Shown here: one piece after another, positions 26,836 through 35,227 of the stretch | Numbering within the stretch: position 1 is the first letter of the stretch | How the letters are laid out: every line of letters starts with the position of its first letter | Assembly: GCF_045348435.1 (NCBI RefSeq) | Contig: NZ_CP157484.1 | Coordinates: 62,001-126,000 of the forward strand | Source of the DNA: Alsobacter sp045348435 | Lineage (GTDB): Bacteria; Pseudomonadota; Alphaproteobacteria; Rhizobiales; Beijerinckiaceae | Length of the DNA stretch: 64,000 nt | Direction: 5' to 3' | The notes under the pieces: model-generated | Told to the model about the DNA's origin: nothing | Databases searched by the model: none | What the model saw: the letters and a program-made list of their open reading frames with translations, nothing else | Translations under genes and position numbers: made by a program

Positions 26836-27336
26836 CGCGCGCCTCCCACCAGGTATTACCCCGAGGGATGCTCGGGTCGGACGCAATCCTCGTCAAGCGG
26901 GATATGCATTCAGACCACCGCAGCATTAGCGGCCCAAGGCTGACTGGCGCGATATCTAGAAGTGCTCTGACCCTGCCGCCCGGCGGCTTGACCCCTACGG
27001 TTCTGGCGGTCCAAGCAAAGCGCTCGTCGCCGGGCTAACCATGGCAGGTGTATTCCCCGCTGGGCCGATACGGTTTCGCCCTTGGGCCTCAGTAGTATCA
27101 AGATTTGGTCAAGCGACCCGAGGACGCCTTTCAGGTGCAAGCATTTCGTGCGGGGCCATGATCTCCAGCTCCGCCCTCAGGTCGGTCCCACCACGACCCG
27201 CAGCGGATCGAGGCGTAGTCACCGTTCCAGGTTGGCGCTGTTGGCCGCACACACGCTCTGATAGAGAAGCGCACCTGGCGATTTGCTAGGCTGGCGCAAC
27301 AGCATCTGATGTCATGAACGGCGTAGCTGGACCAAG

Positions 27337-29844
27337 ATGATGACTTACGGACTTGCGCGAGACGTCATCGCAGGAGCGCTTAGCCTGGTGGCCAGCTCCG
27401 TTCTCGACGCGGTGGTGGGGGTCGACGCCTCTGGCGTGGTTCTGGAGTGGAACCGCGCCGCGGAGCACCTTTTCGGGTGGTCGCGTTCAGAAGCTCTCGG
27501 CCGCAAGCTGGACGAGTTGATCATCCCGGCAGTGTACCGTGATCGGCACAACGAGGGCATGACGCGCGTCCAGGAAACGGGCGTTTCGCAGATCCTGAAC
27601 AGGCGTGTCGAAGTCTCCGCCTTGGCTCGGGACGGCAGGATTTTTCCGGTCGAGTTGTCGATCGTTCCACTTGAGGGCGCCGGAGGCAGGATCTTCGTAG
27701 GCTTCCTGCGGGACATCAGCGAACGGATTTCGGCGCAGGAGCGCCTCAGCCTGAGCGAGGAATCGTTGCGCTTGGCCACGGATGCAGCGGAAATCGGCAC
27801 GTGGGATCTCGACGTGCCCCGTGGCGTCCTGAGCTGGTCACCAAGGACCAGGGCGATGTTCGGCAAATCGCCTGACGCGCCGTGCTCCCTAGACGACTTC
27901 TATGCCGGACTGCATCCAGATGACCGCGAGGCGGTGACGCAGCTCTTCAGCCGTGCCCTCGACCCGGCTATTCGCGCCACCTATGACGTCCAGTACCGGA
28001 CCGTGGGCGCCGAGGACGGTCTGATCCGCTGGGTCGCGGCAAAGGGACGGGCGCTCTTTGACGATCAGGGCCGATGCATTCGCGCCGTCGGCGTCGCTAT
28101 GGACATCACCGCGCGAAAGCTGGAAGACGCGCGGCACGCCTTCATGCTGCAGCTCAGCGACGTGCTTCGGGGCGGGGATACCCACAAGGCCATGACGGCG
28201 GCCTGTGCGCTGATGGGTGAGCACTTCGCCGTCGCCCGCGTCGGATATGGACAGCTGGACCCTGTCGAAGACGTGTTCGACTACTCGATCTGCTGGACGG
28301 ACGGCCGCGTGCCTGAATTGCTGGGCCGCCATCCGGCGCACGCGCTCGGCTCGAAGATCGTCGCACAGCTAGGCCGTGGCGAGACCGTGGTCATCGCCGA
28401 CTTGCAGTCAGATCCGCTCAGTGACGAGGAGGAGACCCGGGCCACCGCCCGGGCGGTCGAAACGCGAGCGATACTGGTCGTGCCTTTCGTACGTGCAGGG
28501 CGCTTGAGGACGATCGTCTACCTCAACGACCGTCGCATTCGCCATTGGAGGCCTGACGAAATCGCGTTCATGGAAGAAGTGGCCGAGCGCACGCGACAGG
28601 TTTTCGAACGCGGCGAGGCCGAGGCGGCGTTGCGGGAACTCAATGCGACATTAGAGGCTCGGGTCCTAGAGCGCACAGCCGAACTTCGCGCAACGGAAGA
28701 AGCGCTCAGGCAAGCTCAAAAAATGGAAGCCATCGGCCAACTCACCGGCGGCATCGCTCACGATTTCAACAATCTGCTGCAGGGCATCACAGGCAGCCTG
28801 ACGGTGGTCAGCAAACGCATCCGGCAAGGCCGCACACAGGACCTGGAAAGGTTTATCGACGGCGCCACGACCTCAGCACAAAAGGCTGCCGCCCTCGTTC
28901 ACCGGCTTCTCGCCTTCGCGCGCCGCCAGCCTCTCGACGCGCGCGCGGTCGCTCCCAACGTTCTCGTCGGTTCTATGGAGGACCTGTTGCGCAGGACGTT
29001 GGGCGAAAACGTCCGCTTGGAAACGCGCCTATGCGAGTCCGCCTGGACAGTCCGGTGTGATCCCAACCAGCTGGAATCCGCTATCCTGAACCTGACGATC
29101 AATGCCCGCGACGCCATGCCCGACGGGGGGACGCTTACGGTCGCCACTCGCAATGTCGAGTTCGAGATCATGCCGGACGGCCTTGATTTGACACCGGGGC
29201 GGTATCTCTGCATCTCCGTCAGCGACACCGGAGCGGGGATGGACGCGTCGACTATCGCCAGAGCGTTCGAGCCATTCTTCACGACCAAGCCCATCGGCCA
29301 GGGCACCGGCTTAGGGCTCTCCATGATCTACGGTTTCGCCCGTCAGTCCGGCGGCGACGTCAAGATCGCGAGCACGCCTGGCGAAGGGACCACCATGGAT
29401 CTCTTCTTGCCCCACTACGCTAGCCTACTCGAAGACAGTGGACGTCCGGTGGAGGAACCCAGTTCCTATGCACAGGCTGCATCCGGAACCGTGCTCGTCG
29501 TCGAGGATGATGCCATCGTGCGGAGCCTCGTGCTGGAAGTTCTCGCTGATCTCGGCTTGAGCGCGCTTGAGGCCGATGATGGGCCGGGCGGCCTCTCCAT
29601 CTTGCGGTCAGATCAGCCGGTCGATCTTTTGATCAGCGACGTCGGCCTTCCGGGGCTTAACGGCCGTCAGCTGGCCGATGCTGCCCGGGCGGTCCGGCCA
29701 GAGCTGAAGGTGCTGTTCATGACAGGCTACGCCGAGACCACCGTGACCAACAACTTCTTGGAACGCGGCATGTCCCTGATCGCCAAGCCGTTCGCCATCG
29801 ACACCTTCGCCGCCCAAGTCCGAGACCTGTTGTCGGAACGTTGA
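27337..29844 (+). CDS. Hybrid sensor histidine kinase (PAS, PAS, GAF, HisKA, HATPase, receiver)
   Basis: About 835 residues, no membrane helix. PAS1 (about 18-130) and PAS2 (about 145-265) precede a GAF-like domain (about 270-425). A coiled coil leads to HisKA with QLTGGIAHDFNNLLQGI (His about 475), HATPase with NLTINARDAMPDGGTL, DTGAGMD and GTGLGLSMI, and a receiver (about 710-835) whose acceptor Asp (about 768) is in LLISDVGLPGLNG. It is probably a cytosolic sensor of redox, oxygen or a small ligand, but no heme- or flavin-binding residues can be claimed. It converges on a kinase of similar design 24 bases away. Confidence 0.92.
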   Translation: MMTYGLARDVIAGALSLVASSVLDAVVGVDASGVVLEWNRAAEHLFGWSRSEALGRKLDELIIPAVYRDRHNEGMTRVQETGVSQILNRRVEVSALARDGRIFPVELSIVPLEGAGGRIFVGFLRDISERISAQERLSLSEESLRLATDAAEIGTWDLDVPRGVLSWSPRTRAMFGKSPDAPCSLDDFYAGLHPDDREAVTQLFSRALDPAIRATYDVQYRTVGAEDGLIRWVAAKGRALFDDQGRCIRAVGVAMDITARKLEDARHAFMLQLSDVLRGGDTHKAMTAACALMGEHFAVARVGYGQLDPVEDVFDYSICWTDGRVPELLGRHPAHALGSKIVAQLGRGETVVIADLQSDPLSDEEETRATARAVETRAILVVPFVRAGRLRTIVYLNDRRIRHWRPDEIAFMEEVAERTRQVFERGEAEAALRELNATLEARVLERTAELRATEEALRQAQKMEAIGQLTGGIAHDFNNLLQGITGSLTVVSKRIRQGRTQDLERFIDGATTSAQKAAALVHRLLAFARRQPLDARAVAPNVLVGSMEDLLRRTLGENVRLETRLCESAWTVRCDPNQLESAILNLTINARDAMPDGGTLTVATRNVEFEIMPDGLDLTPGRYLCISVSDTGAGMDASTIARAFEPFFTTKPIGQGTGLGLSMIYGFARQSGGDVKIASTPGEGTTMDLFLPHYASLLEDSGRPVEEPSSYAQAASGTVLVVEDDAIVRSLVLEVLADLGLSALEADDGPGGLSILRSDQPVDLLISDVGLPGLNGRQLADAARAVRPELKVLFMTGYAETTVTNNFLERGMSLIAKPFAIDTFAAQVRDLLSER

Positions 29845-29868
29845 GCCTCGCCTTGGCCCCTGGACCGC

Positions 29869-32598
29869 TCATTGATGGGCGGCGGGCTCTCGGAGGAGTC
29901 TGTCCAGGCTTTCTGCAAGCTCGGTGTTCCTGAACGGCTTGGTGAGACGCTGCAGATCCGATGGCATGCCGTCGGCCTCGGCGTAGCCAGAGACGACCAG
30001 CACCGGCAAATTCGGCATCGTCGAGCGCAGCTCATGCGCGAGCTCCGCTCCGCTCATCCCGGGCATGAGGTGATCTGTCACCAGCAGGTCGGCTTTCGCG
30101 CCGCCGCGAACAAGCTTCAGGGCTTCTTCCGCGGAACTCGCCTCGATCACGTCATAGCCGAAATCGATCAGCATGTCGGCCGTGCTCATCCGAACCAGGT
30201 CTTCGTCGTCCACGAGCATCGCGACCCCACGGGCCCGGGAGGAAGCTGACGCGCCATCGGCGTCATCCTGGTTTTGGACCTGCTCCGAGCTGATGGGCAG
30301 CCAGAAATGGACCGTCGTTCCTTGGTTGGGCGCGCTCTCGATGGCGAGCCCACCGCCGAGCTGTGCGACAAGACCATGCACCATGGACAGGCCCAGCCCC
30401 GTTCCTTTTCCGACGCCTTTGGTGGAGAAAAACGGTTCGATGGCTCGGGCGCGGGTGGTGTCATCCATGCCCACTCCGGTGTCGGTAACCGAGAGGCGGA
30501 CATAGTCGCCGGGCTTCAACCTTGAGCGGTGCTCGCGCTGCACTTGTTCTGCCTTTGCGGCGATGACCAGGGTCCCGCCGTCCGGCATGGCGTCGCGAGC
30601 GTTCACTCCCAGATTCAGGATCGCCATCTCCAGCTGGTTCGGGTCGGCGTTGGCGGGTGGAAGGTCGTCTGCGAGCTCGACATTCACGTTGATCTTCGGC
30701 CCGACGGTGCTGCCGATAAGGCCAGCCATGCCGTTGACCAGCCTTCGCAAGTCGACGGCGACGGGCTGAAGGGGCTGGCGTCGCGCAAAGGCCAGGAGCC
30801 GCTGCACGAGAGTTTTGGCGCGGTCGGCCGATTGAAGCGCGCCATCGATCATGCGCCGCTCACGCTCATTGCCGAGGCCTCGGCGAACCAGCATATCGAG
30901 CGAGCCGATGATCGGCGTCAGCAGATTGTTGAAATCATGCGCCACGCCGCCGGTCAGGCTCCCCATCGCCTCCATCTTTTGGCTTTGGCGAAGCGCGTCC
31001 TGGGCGTGTTCGAGTTCCCTTTCGCGCGCTTTGTATTGGGTCATGTCTCGACCGATGGCGATGAAATTCACATTGTCTGGCTCTGGCGACACGGTCCAGC
31101 CGATCGGCTTCCACTCTCCGGTCTTGGCGAGAATGCGGTTTTCGAACCTGGTTGGTTGCCCCGTTCGGCCCATCTGCTGCAGCGCGGCCACCGTCCCGGG
31201 CACATCCTCGGCGTGGATGATGTCAGCGTAAGGGTTGGTGAGCAACTCGTGCTGCGACCAGCCCAGCACCTGGGTCCAGGCTGGGTTCACGGCTGACATC
31301 TTGCCCGCGTAGTCCGCTCTGGCGAGCATATCTTCCGACAGCGTCCACAGGCGGTCACGCTCGGCCTCGGCTTCCTTTTCCGCAGTGACATCGCGCCCGC
31401 TGCAGTAGATCTTGTTGTCCACTGGCACGGCGACCCAGGACAACCAGCGCCAGCCACCATCCGCATGAGCGTAGCGGTTTTCGAACCGCAACACGGGTTC
31501 GCCTTCGCGCAGTCGCTGCAGCGCAGCATGAGAGCGCTGCACGTCATCTGGGTGTAAGAATTCCAGCAATTGCGTGCTCGTCACGTGCTCCGCCGGCCAG
31601 CCGAGCGTCGCCGTCCAGGCGGGGTTGACGCTGGCGAACCTGCCGTCCGGCGTTGCGATCGCCAGCAAGTCCGAGCTCACCTCCCACGTGAGTTGGCGCT
31701 CGCGCGCCCGCTCCAGGTCCTGGCGTTCCAGATCGGCATTGAGTTGGCGCAGGAGCGCGTTGCTCTGGCGCAGGCTTTCGCTGCCCTGGTAGACCTCCGT
31801 CGTTTCGTAGCCGCCGACGAAGACGCCGGTGACGCTGCCCTTGTCGTCGCGGATCGGCTCAAGAACGAAGTCGACATACTGGACGTCCTGACGGCCATGA
31901 AGGCGAAGCTCCATGCCTCGCCTCACCACACCCTCGCCGGAGTGGAAGACTTCCTCAAACAACTCGTGGAAACCCTGGCCAGCGATGTCGGCGAAGACGT
32001 CCCGGAAGCGCCGGCCGAGGAAGTCAGCCCGTTCAGAGATCGCGACATAGGCGTCGTTGACATAGGTGAAGATCAGGTCCGGTCCCGACAGCATGGCGAC
32101 GAAGCCGGGCATCTGCTGCAGCATCTGGCGCTGTCGTTCCTGGATCTCGTCCTTCTGCCGCTCGGCGAGCACCTGCGCCGTCGTTTCGGCGCAGGTGCAG
32201 AACATGCCCGCGATTTGACCCTCGTCGTCACGCACCGGAGAGTAGGAGAACGTGAACCAGGTCTGCTCCTCATGCCCTTTGCGGTTCATCAAGAGCGGCA
32301 GGTTCTCGTGGAAGACGGCATCGCCGGCCAGGGCCGCGTCGATGAATGGCTCGATGTCAGGCCAGATTTCCCGCCAGACATCCTGAAACGGGGCGCCCAG
32401 CGCTTGGGGGTGCTTGGCCCCCAAGATCTCGGCATAAGGATCATTATAGAGGAAGCAGAGATCCTCGCCCCAGGCCACGAACATCGGAAACTTGGATCCA
32501 AGCATAAGCCCGACCACTGTTCGCAGCGACTGCGGCCAGGTTGAGGGAGGGCCGAGCGGTGTGGCCGTCCAATCCCGTGTGCGCATGAGATGGCCCAT
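29869..32598 (-). CDS. Hybrid sensor histidine kinase with several PAS domains and a receiver
   Basis: About 909 residues from ATG 32598, chosen because GGTGGAG lies just upstream; a TTG at 32655 would add 19. The N-terminal block RDWTATPLGPPSTWPQSLRT is a common opening of soluble multi-PAS kinases in alphaproteobacteria. At least four PAS-like units follow (for example FVAWGEDLCFLYNDPYAEIL, LIFTYVNDAYVAIS, WEVSSDLLAIATPDGRFASV, MLARADYAGKMSAVNPAW). HisKA has GGVAHDFNNLLTPI (His about 554), then HATPase and a C-terminal receiver (LVTDHLMPGMSG). Its end faces the other hybrid kinase. The region 32656-33094 upstream shows no convincing gene. Confidence 0.92.
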   Translation of the reverse strand: MGHLMRTRDWTATPLGPPSTWPQSLRTVVGLMLGSKFPMFVAWGEDLCFLYNDPYAEILGAKHPQALGAPFQDVWREIWPDIEPFIDAALAGDAVFHENLPLLMNRKGHEEQTWFTFSYSPVRDDEGQIAGMFCTCAETTAQVLAERQKDEIQERQRQMLQQMPGFVAMLSGPDLIFTYVNDAYVAISERADFLGRRFRDVFADIAGQGFHELFEEVFHSGEGVVRRGMELRLHGRQDVQYVDFVLEPIRDDKGSVTGVFVGGYETTEVYQGSESLRQSNALLRQLNADLERQDLERARERQLTWEVSSDLLAIATPDGRFASVNPAWTATLGWPAEHVTSTQLLEFLHPDDVQRSHAALQRLREGEPVLRFENRYAHADGGWRWLSWVAVPVDNKIYCSGRDVTAEKEAEAERDRLWTLSEDMLARADYAGKMSAVNPAWTQVLGWSQHELLTNPYADIIHAEDVPGTVAALQQMGRTGQPTRFENRILAKTGEWKPIGWTVSPEPDNVNFIAIGRDMTQYKARERELEHAQDALRQSQKMEAMGSLTGGVAHDFNNLLTPIIGSLDMLVRRGLGNERERRMIDGALQSADRAKTLVQRLLAFARRQPLQPVAVDLRRLVNGMAGLIGSTVGPKINVNVELADDLPPANADPNQLEMAILNLGVNARDAMPDGGTLVIAAKAEQVQREHRSRLKPGDYVRLSVTDTGVGMDDTTRARAIEPFFSTKGVGKGTGLGLSMVHGLVAQLGGGLAIESAPNQGTTVHFWLPISSEQVQNQDDADGASASSRARGVAMLVDDEDLVRMSTADMLIDFGYDVIEASSAEEALKLVRGGAKADLLVTDHLMPGMSGAELAHELRSTMPNLPVLVVSGYAEADGMPSDLQRLTKPFRNTELAESLDRLLREPAAHQ

Positions 32599-33094
32599 CT
32601 GGGCTCCACCAGACAGGGACGCTGGGTCAAGCTGACCGTGCACAAACTCCACCAAGTGACGAATTCCGTTCCCGATTGCTGCACTGCGACCGACATAGAA
32701 CTCGCAATGCAGTTGTCAGGTCCCCGCGGCTGCAAGGAGATTATCGTAAAGGCGGAAGCCTTGCCGTGGGGCGGAACAGGATCTCTCTTGATCGTCACGT
32801 CGTCGGGCTGCTCCATCCCGAAGACCACGGCGCGGGCTAAGGGATCGGTGGGGATGGCGTAGCTGTCGTAGAACTCTCTGCCACGTCCGCCTCGGTCGCG
32901 CTATTCGGCAACTCGGTCGGCGCGCTGATGCTGGATCAGTGCTTGGGCCGTCACGCGCCGCTACATGAGCTTGGAGTCGCTCGCCGCCATGAGCGATGAT
33001 CCCGTTCGCAGGCTGTCCGCCGTGGCCGCCTGATTACCCTCTGGCCATGCCGAGGACCGGGGCTCCTAGACCAATGCCCGGGACACGACCGATG

Positions 33095-34168
33095 TCAGGG
33101 CGTGATCGCCACTTTCAGCACGCCGTCCCGTTGGTTGGCGAAGAGCTCGTAGGCCGCCTCGATCTGCTCCAGCTTGAAGCGATGCGTGACCAGCGCGCGC
33201 GTATCGACGCGGCCCGAGGCGATGACCTCTATGAGGCGCCGCATGCGCTCCTTGCCGCCCGGGCAAAGCGTGGTTCGGATCGTGTGATCGCCCAACCCGG
33301 CTAGGAAGACGTCGACCGGGATCGTCAGGTCGCTGGAGTACACGCCGAGCGAAGACAGCGTGCCGCCCGGCCGCAACACCCGCAGGCTTGCCTCGAAGGT
33401 TTCCTGCCGCCCCAAGGCCTCGATTGCGACGTCCACGCCTCGGCCGTCCGTGATCCGCATGATTTCCGCCACGGGATCGCCGGCACTGAAGTCGACCACG
33501 TGGTCGGCGCCCATCTGCCGGGCCATGGCGATGCGCTCCGGCACGCTTTCCACGGCGATGATGGTCGTGGCGCCCTGCAGTTTCGCGCCGGCCGTGGCAC
33601 ACAGACCGATGGGCCCCTGGGCGAACACGACGACCGTGTCCCCGATGCGGATGGCGCCGCTTTCGGCGCCCGAGAAGCCCGTCGACATGATGTCGGGGCA
33701 CATCAGCACCTGCTCGTCGCTCAATGCGTCCGGGACAGGCGCCAGGTTCGCCATGGCATCGGGCACGAGCACGAACTCGGCCTGCGTCCCGTCGATGGTG
33801 TTGCCGAACTTCCACCCGCCCAGCGGCTTGAAGCCATGCTTCGTGCCGGGTCCATCCTGCGAGTGGCAGCCGCACAAAGCCGCATTGCTGTGGCCGGACG
33901 TGCAGATGGCCCCGGCGATGACGCGCTGGCCCTCCCGGTAGCCCTGCACCGCGGAGCCGAGCTTCTCGACGACCCCAACGGGTTCATGCCCGATGGTGAG
34001 TCCGCGTTGAACGGGGTATTCGCCCTTGAGAATGTGCACGTCCGTTCCGCAGATCGTTGTGGTGGTGATCCGCATCAGGGCATCGAGCGGGCCGACGTCG
34101 GGCATTGGTTTGTCGTCCAACACGATCCTGCCGGGCTCGACGAAAATCGCGGCTCGCATCTTGGCCAT
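33095..34168 (-). CDS. Zinc-dependent alcohol dehydrogenase (MDR family)
   Basis: About 357 residues. Catalytic-zinc ligands are in TTICGTDVH (Cys) and IGHEPVG (His-Glu). The structural-zinc loop is altered (ICTSGHSNAALCGCH), retaining several cysteines but not the standard four-Cys spacing. The nucleotide-binding domain has VVFAQGPIGLCATAGAKLQG with NAD(P)-type GxGxxG variation. Sequence style matches threonine/alcohol dehydrogenases that oxidise small alcohols. The start is ATG 34168; an ATG at 34159 is also in frame. It is the last island gene before the right junction. Confidence 0.87.
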   Translation of the reverse strand: MAKMRAAIFVEPGRIVLDDKPMPDVGPLDALMRITTTTICGTDVHILKGEYPVQRGLTIGHEPVGVVEKLGSAVQGYREGQRVIAGAICTSGHSNAALCGCHSQDGPGTKHGFKPLGGWKFGNTIDGTQAEFVLVPDAMANLAPVPDALSDEQVLMCPDIMSTGFSGAESGAIRIGDTVVVFAQGPIGLCATAGAKLQGATTIIAVESVPERIAMARQMGADHVVDFSAGDPVAEIMRITDGRGVDVAIEALGRQETFEASLRVLRPGGTLSSLGVYSSDLTIPVDVFLAGLGDHTIRTTLCPGGKERMRRLIEVIASGRVDTRALVTHRFKLEQIEAAYELFANQRDGVLKVAITP

Positions 34169-34418
34169 GCTTGCACTCCCGTAAGGGTGACGTGTGCGCG
34201 AGCATCCGCCTTCAGCGCCAGGTAAGCGATGATCTCGCGCAATGGCCCAGGCGATCAGGAGGCGATAAGGGCTTGCGCAGCATGACTTGCAGAGTGCCGG
34301 TCCGCCTTCCGCGGCACGGTAGGCGCTCTCCCGACTAGTCAACCAGCTTCAAGCCCGAGCCACATACTGGGAACGGAGATGCCTACCGCCGGCGTGTGAC
34401 AGGAGCGGACACTGCAGG

Positions 34419-35072
34419 TCAAATTAACTTCAGCAGGTTGTGGCCGCCGGCCGCCGCGATCTCCAGGGCGCGCTTGGCGCTCTCCTGGCCCTTGATGTCG
34501 CGCAGGTCCGGCAAGGGCGGCCCCGCCCGGCGCACCGCCGGCGCGGGCGGCGAGAGCACCTGCGTCCCCCGGAAGTGGTTGGCGAGCTGGATCAGCGACC
34601 GCGGCGCCAGGATGGTCATGTCCGCCGAGGCCCACGCCGCCTCCGGGCCGCAGGCGGCGGGGCAGATCAGCCCGTGGTCGCGCTCGTTCGCCGCGATGGC
34701 GGCCGGCAGCACGCCCGAGACCGGCGTGATGGAGCCGTCCAGCGCCAGCTCGCCCAGCACCGTGAAGCCGTCCAGCGCGTCCGACGGGATCGCCCCGATG
34801 GCGGCCATGACGCCGAGCGCGATGGGCAGGTCGTAGTGGCTGCCCTCCTTGGGCATGTCGGCCGGGGCCAGGTTGACGGTGATCCGCTTGGAGGGAAGCG
34901 CCAGCCCCGACGCGACCAGCGCCGAGCGGACGCGCTCGCGCGATTCCCCCACGGCCTTGTCGGCCAGCCCCACGATGGTGAAGACGACGCTGCCGGGCAT
35001 GAGCTGCACCTGCACGTCCACCGGGCGCGCCTCCACGCCTTCGAACGCCACGGTGGCGACGCGCGTCACCAT
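34419..35072 (-). pseudogene. comM: comM/yifB 5' fragment, cut by the island
   Basis: The ATG at 35072 opens MVTRVATVAFEGVEARPVDV, the YifB/ComM N-terminal ChlI domain. It continues through GLADKAVGESRERVRSAL and NLAPADMPKEGSHYDLPIAL to GQESAKRALEIAAAGGHNLL at the island junction (34430-34435). The Mg-chelatase Walker A that should follow is at 3461-3477. Island bases add three codons and a TGA at 34419. The resulting 217-residue peptide lacks the ATPase core and is not expected to work. It follows mutS by about 155 bases. Confidence 0.93.
34430..34435. repeat. Right island junction hexamer TCAGCA
   Basis: The same six bases as at 3478-3483, directly repeated. To the right comM coding sequence begins (CAGGTTGTGGCC, minus-strand codons for GHNL); to the left is island DNA (AAATTAACT). 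The preceding 260 bases (34169-34429) contain no gene I can identify. Confidence 0.8.
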
Positions 35073-35227
35073 GGCGGGGGGCGTCGCTTCCGGACGCTGA
35101 ACGCAAGGGTCATGAAATCCGCAGGCTGAAAAGACGTGCTGAAACTGGGTCGAGCCTAGTCGATCCGGCCCACGACTCAAGCAACCCGAAGCTGCGCGAA
35201 GTTGCGCCCCGCCGATCTTGTCCGGCC

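Noticed and set aside
32656..33094. Short frames between the second hybrid kinase and the alcohol dehydrogenase
   Set aside because: No ribosome sites, no recognisable motif and Arg/Pro-rich translations; left as non-coding.
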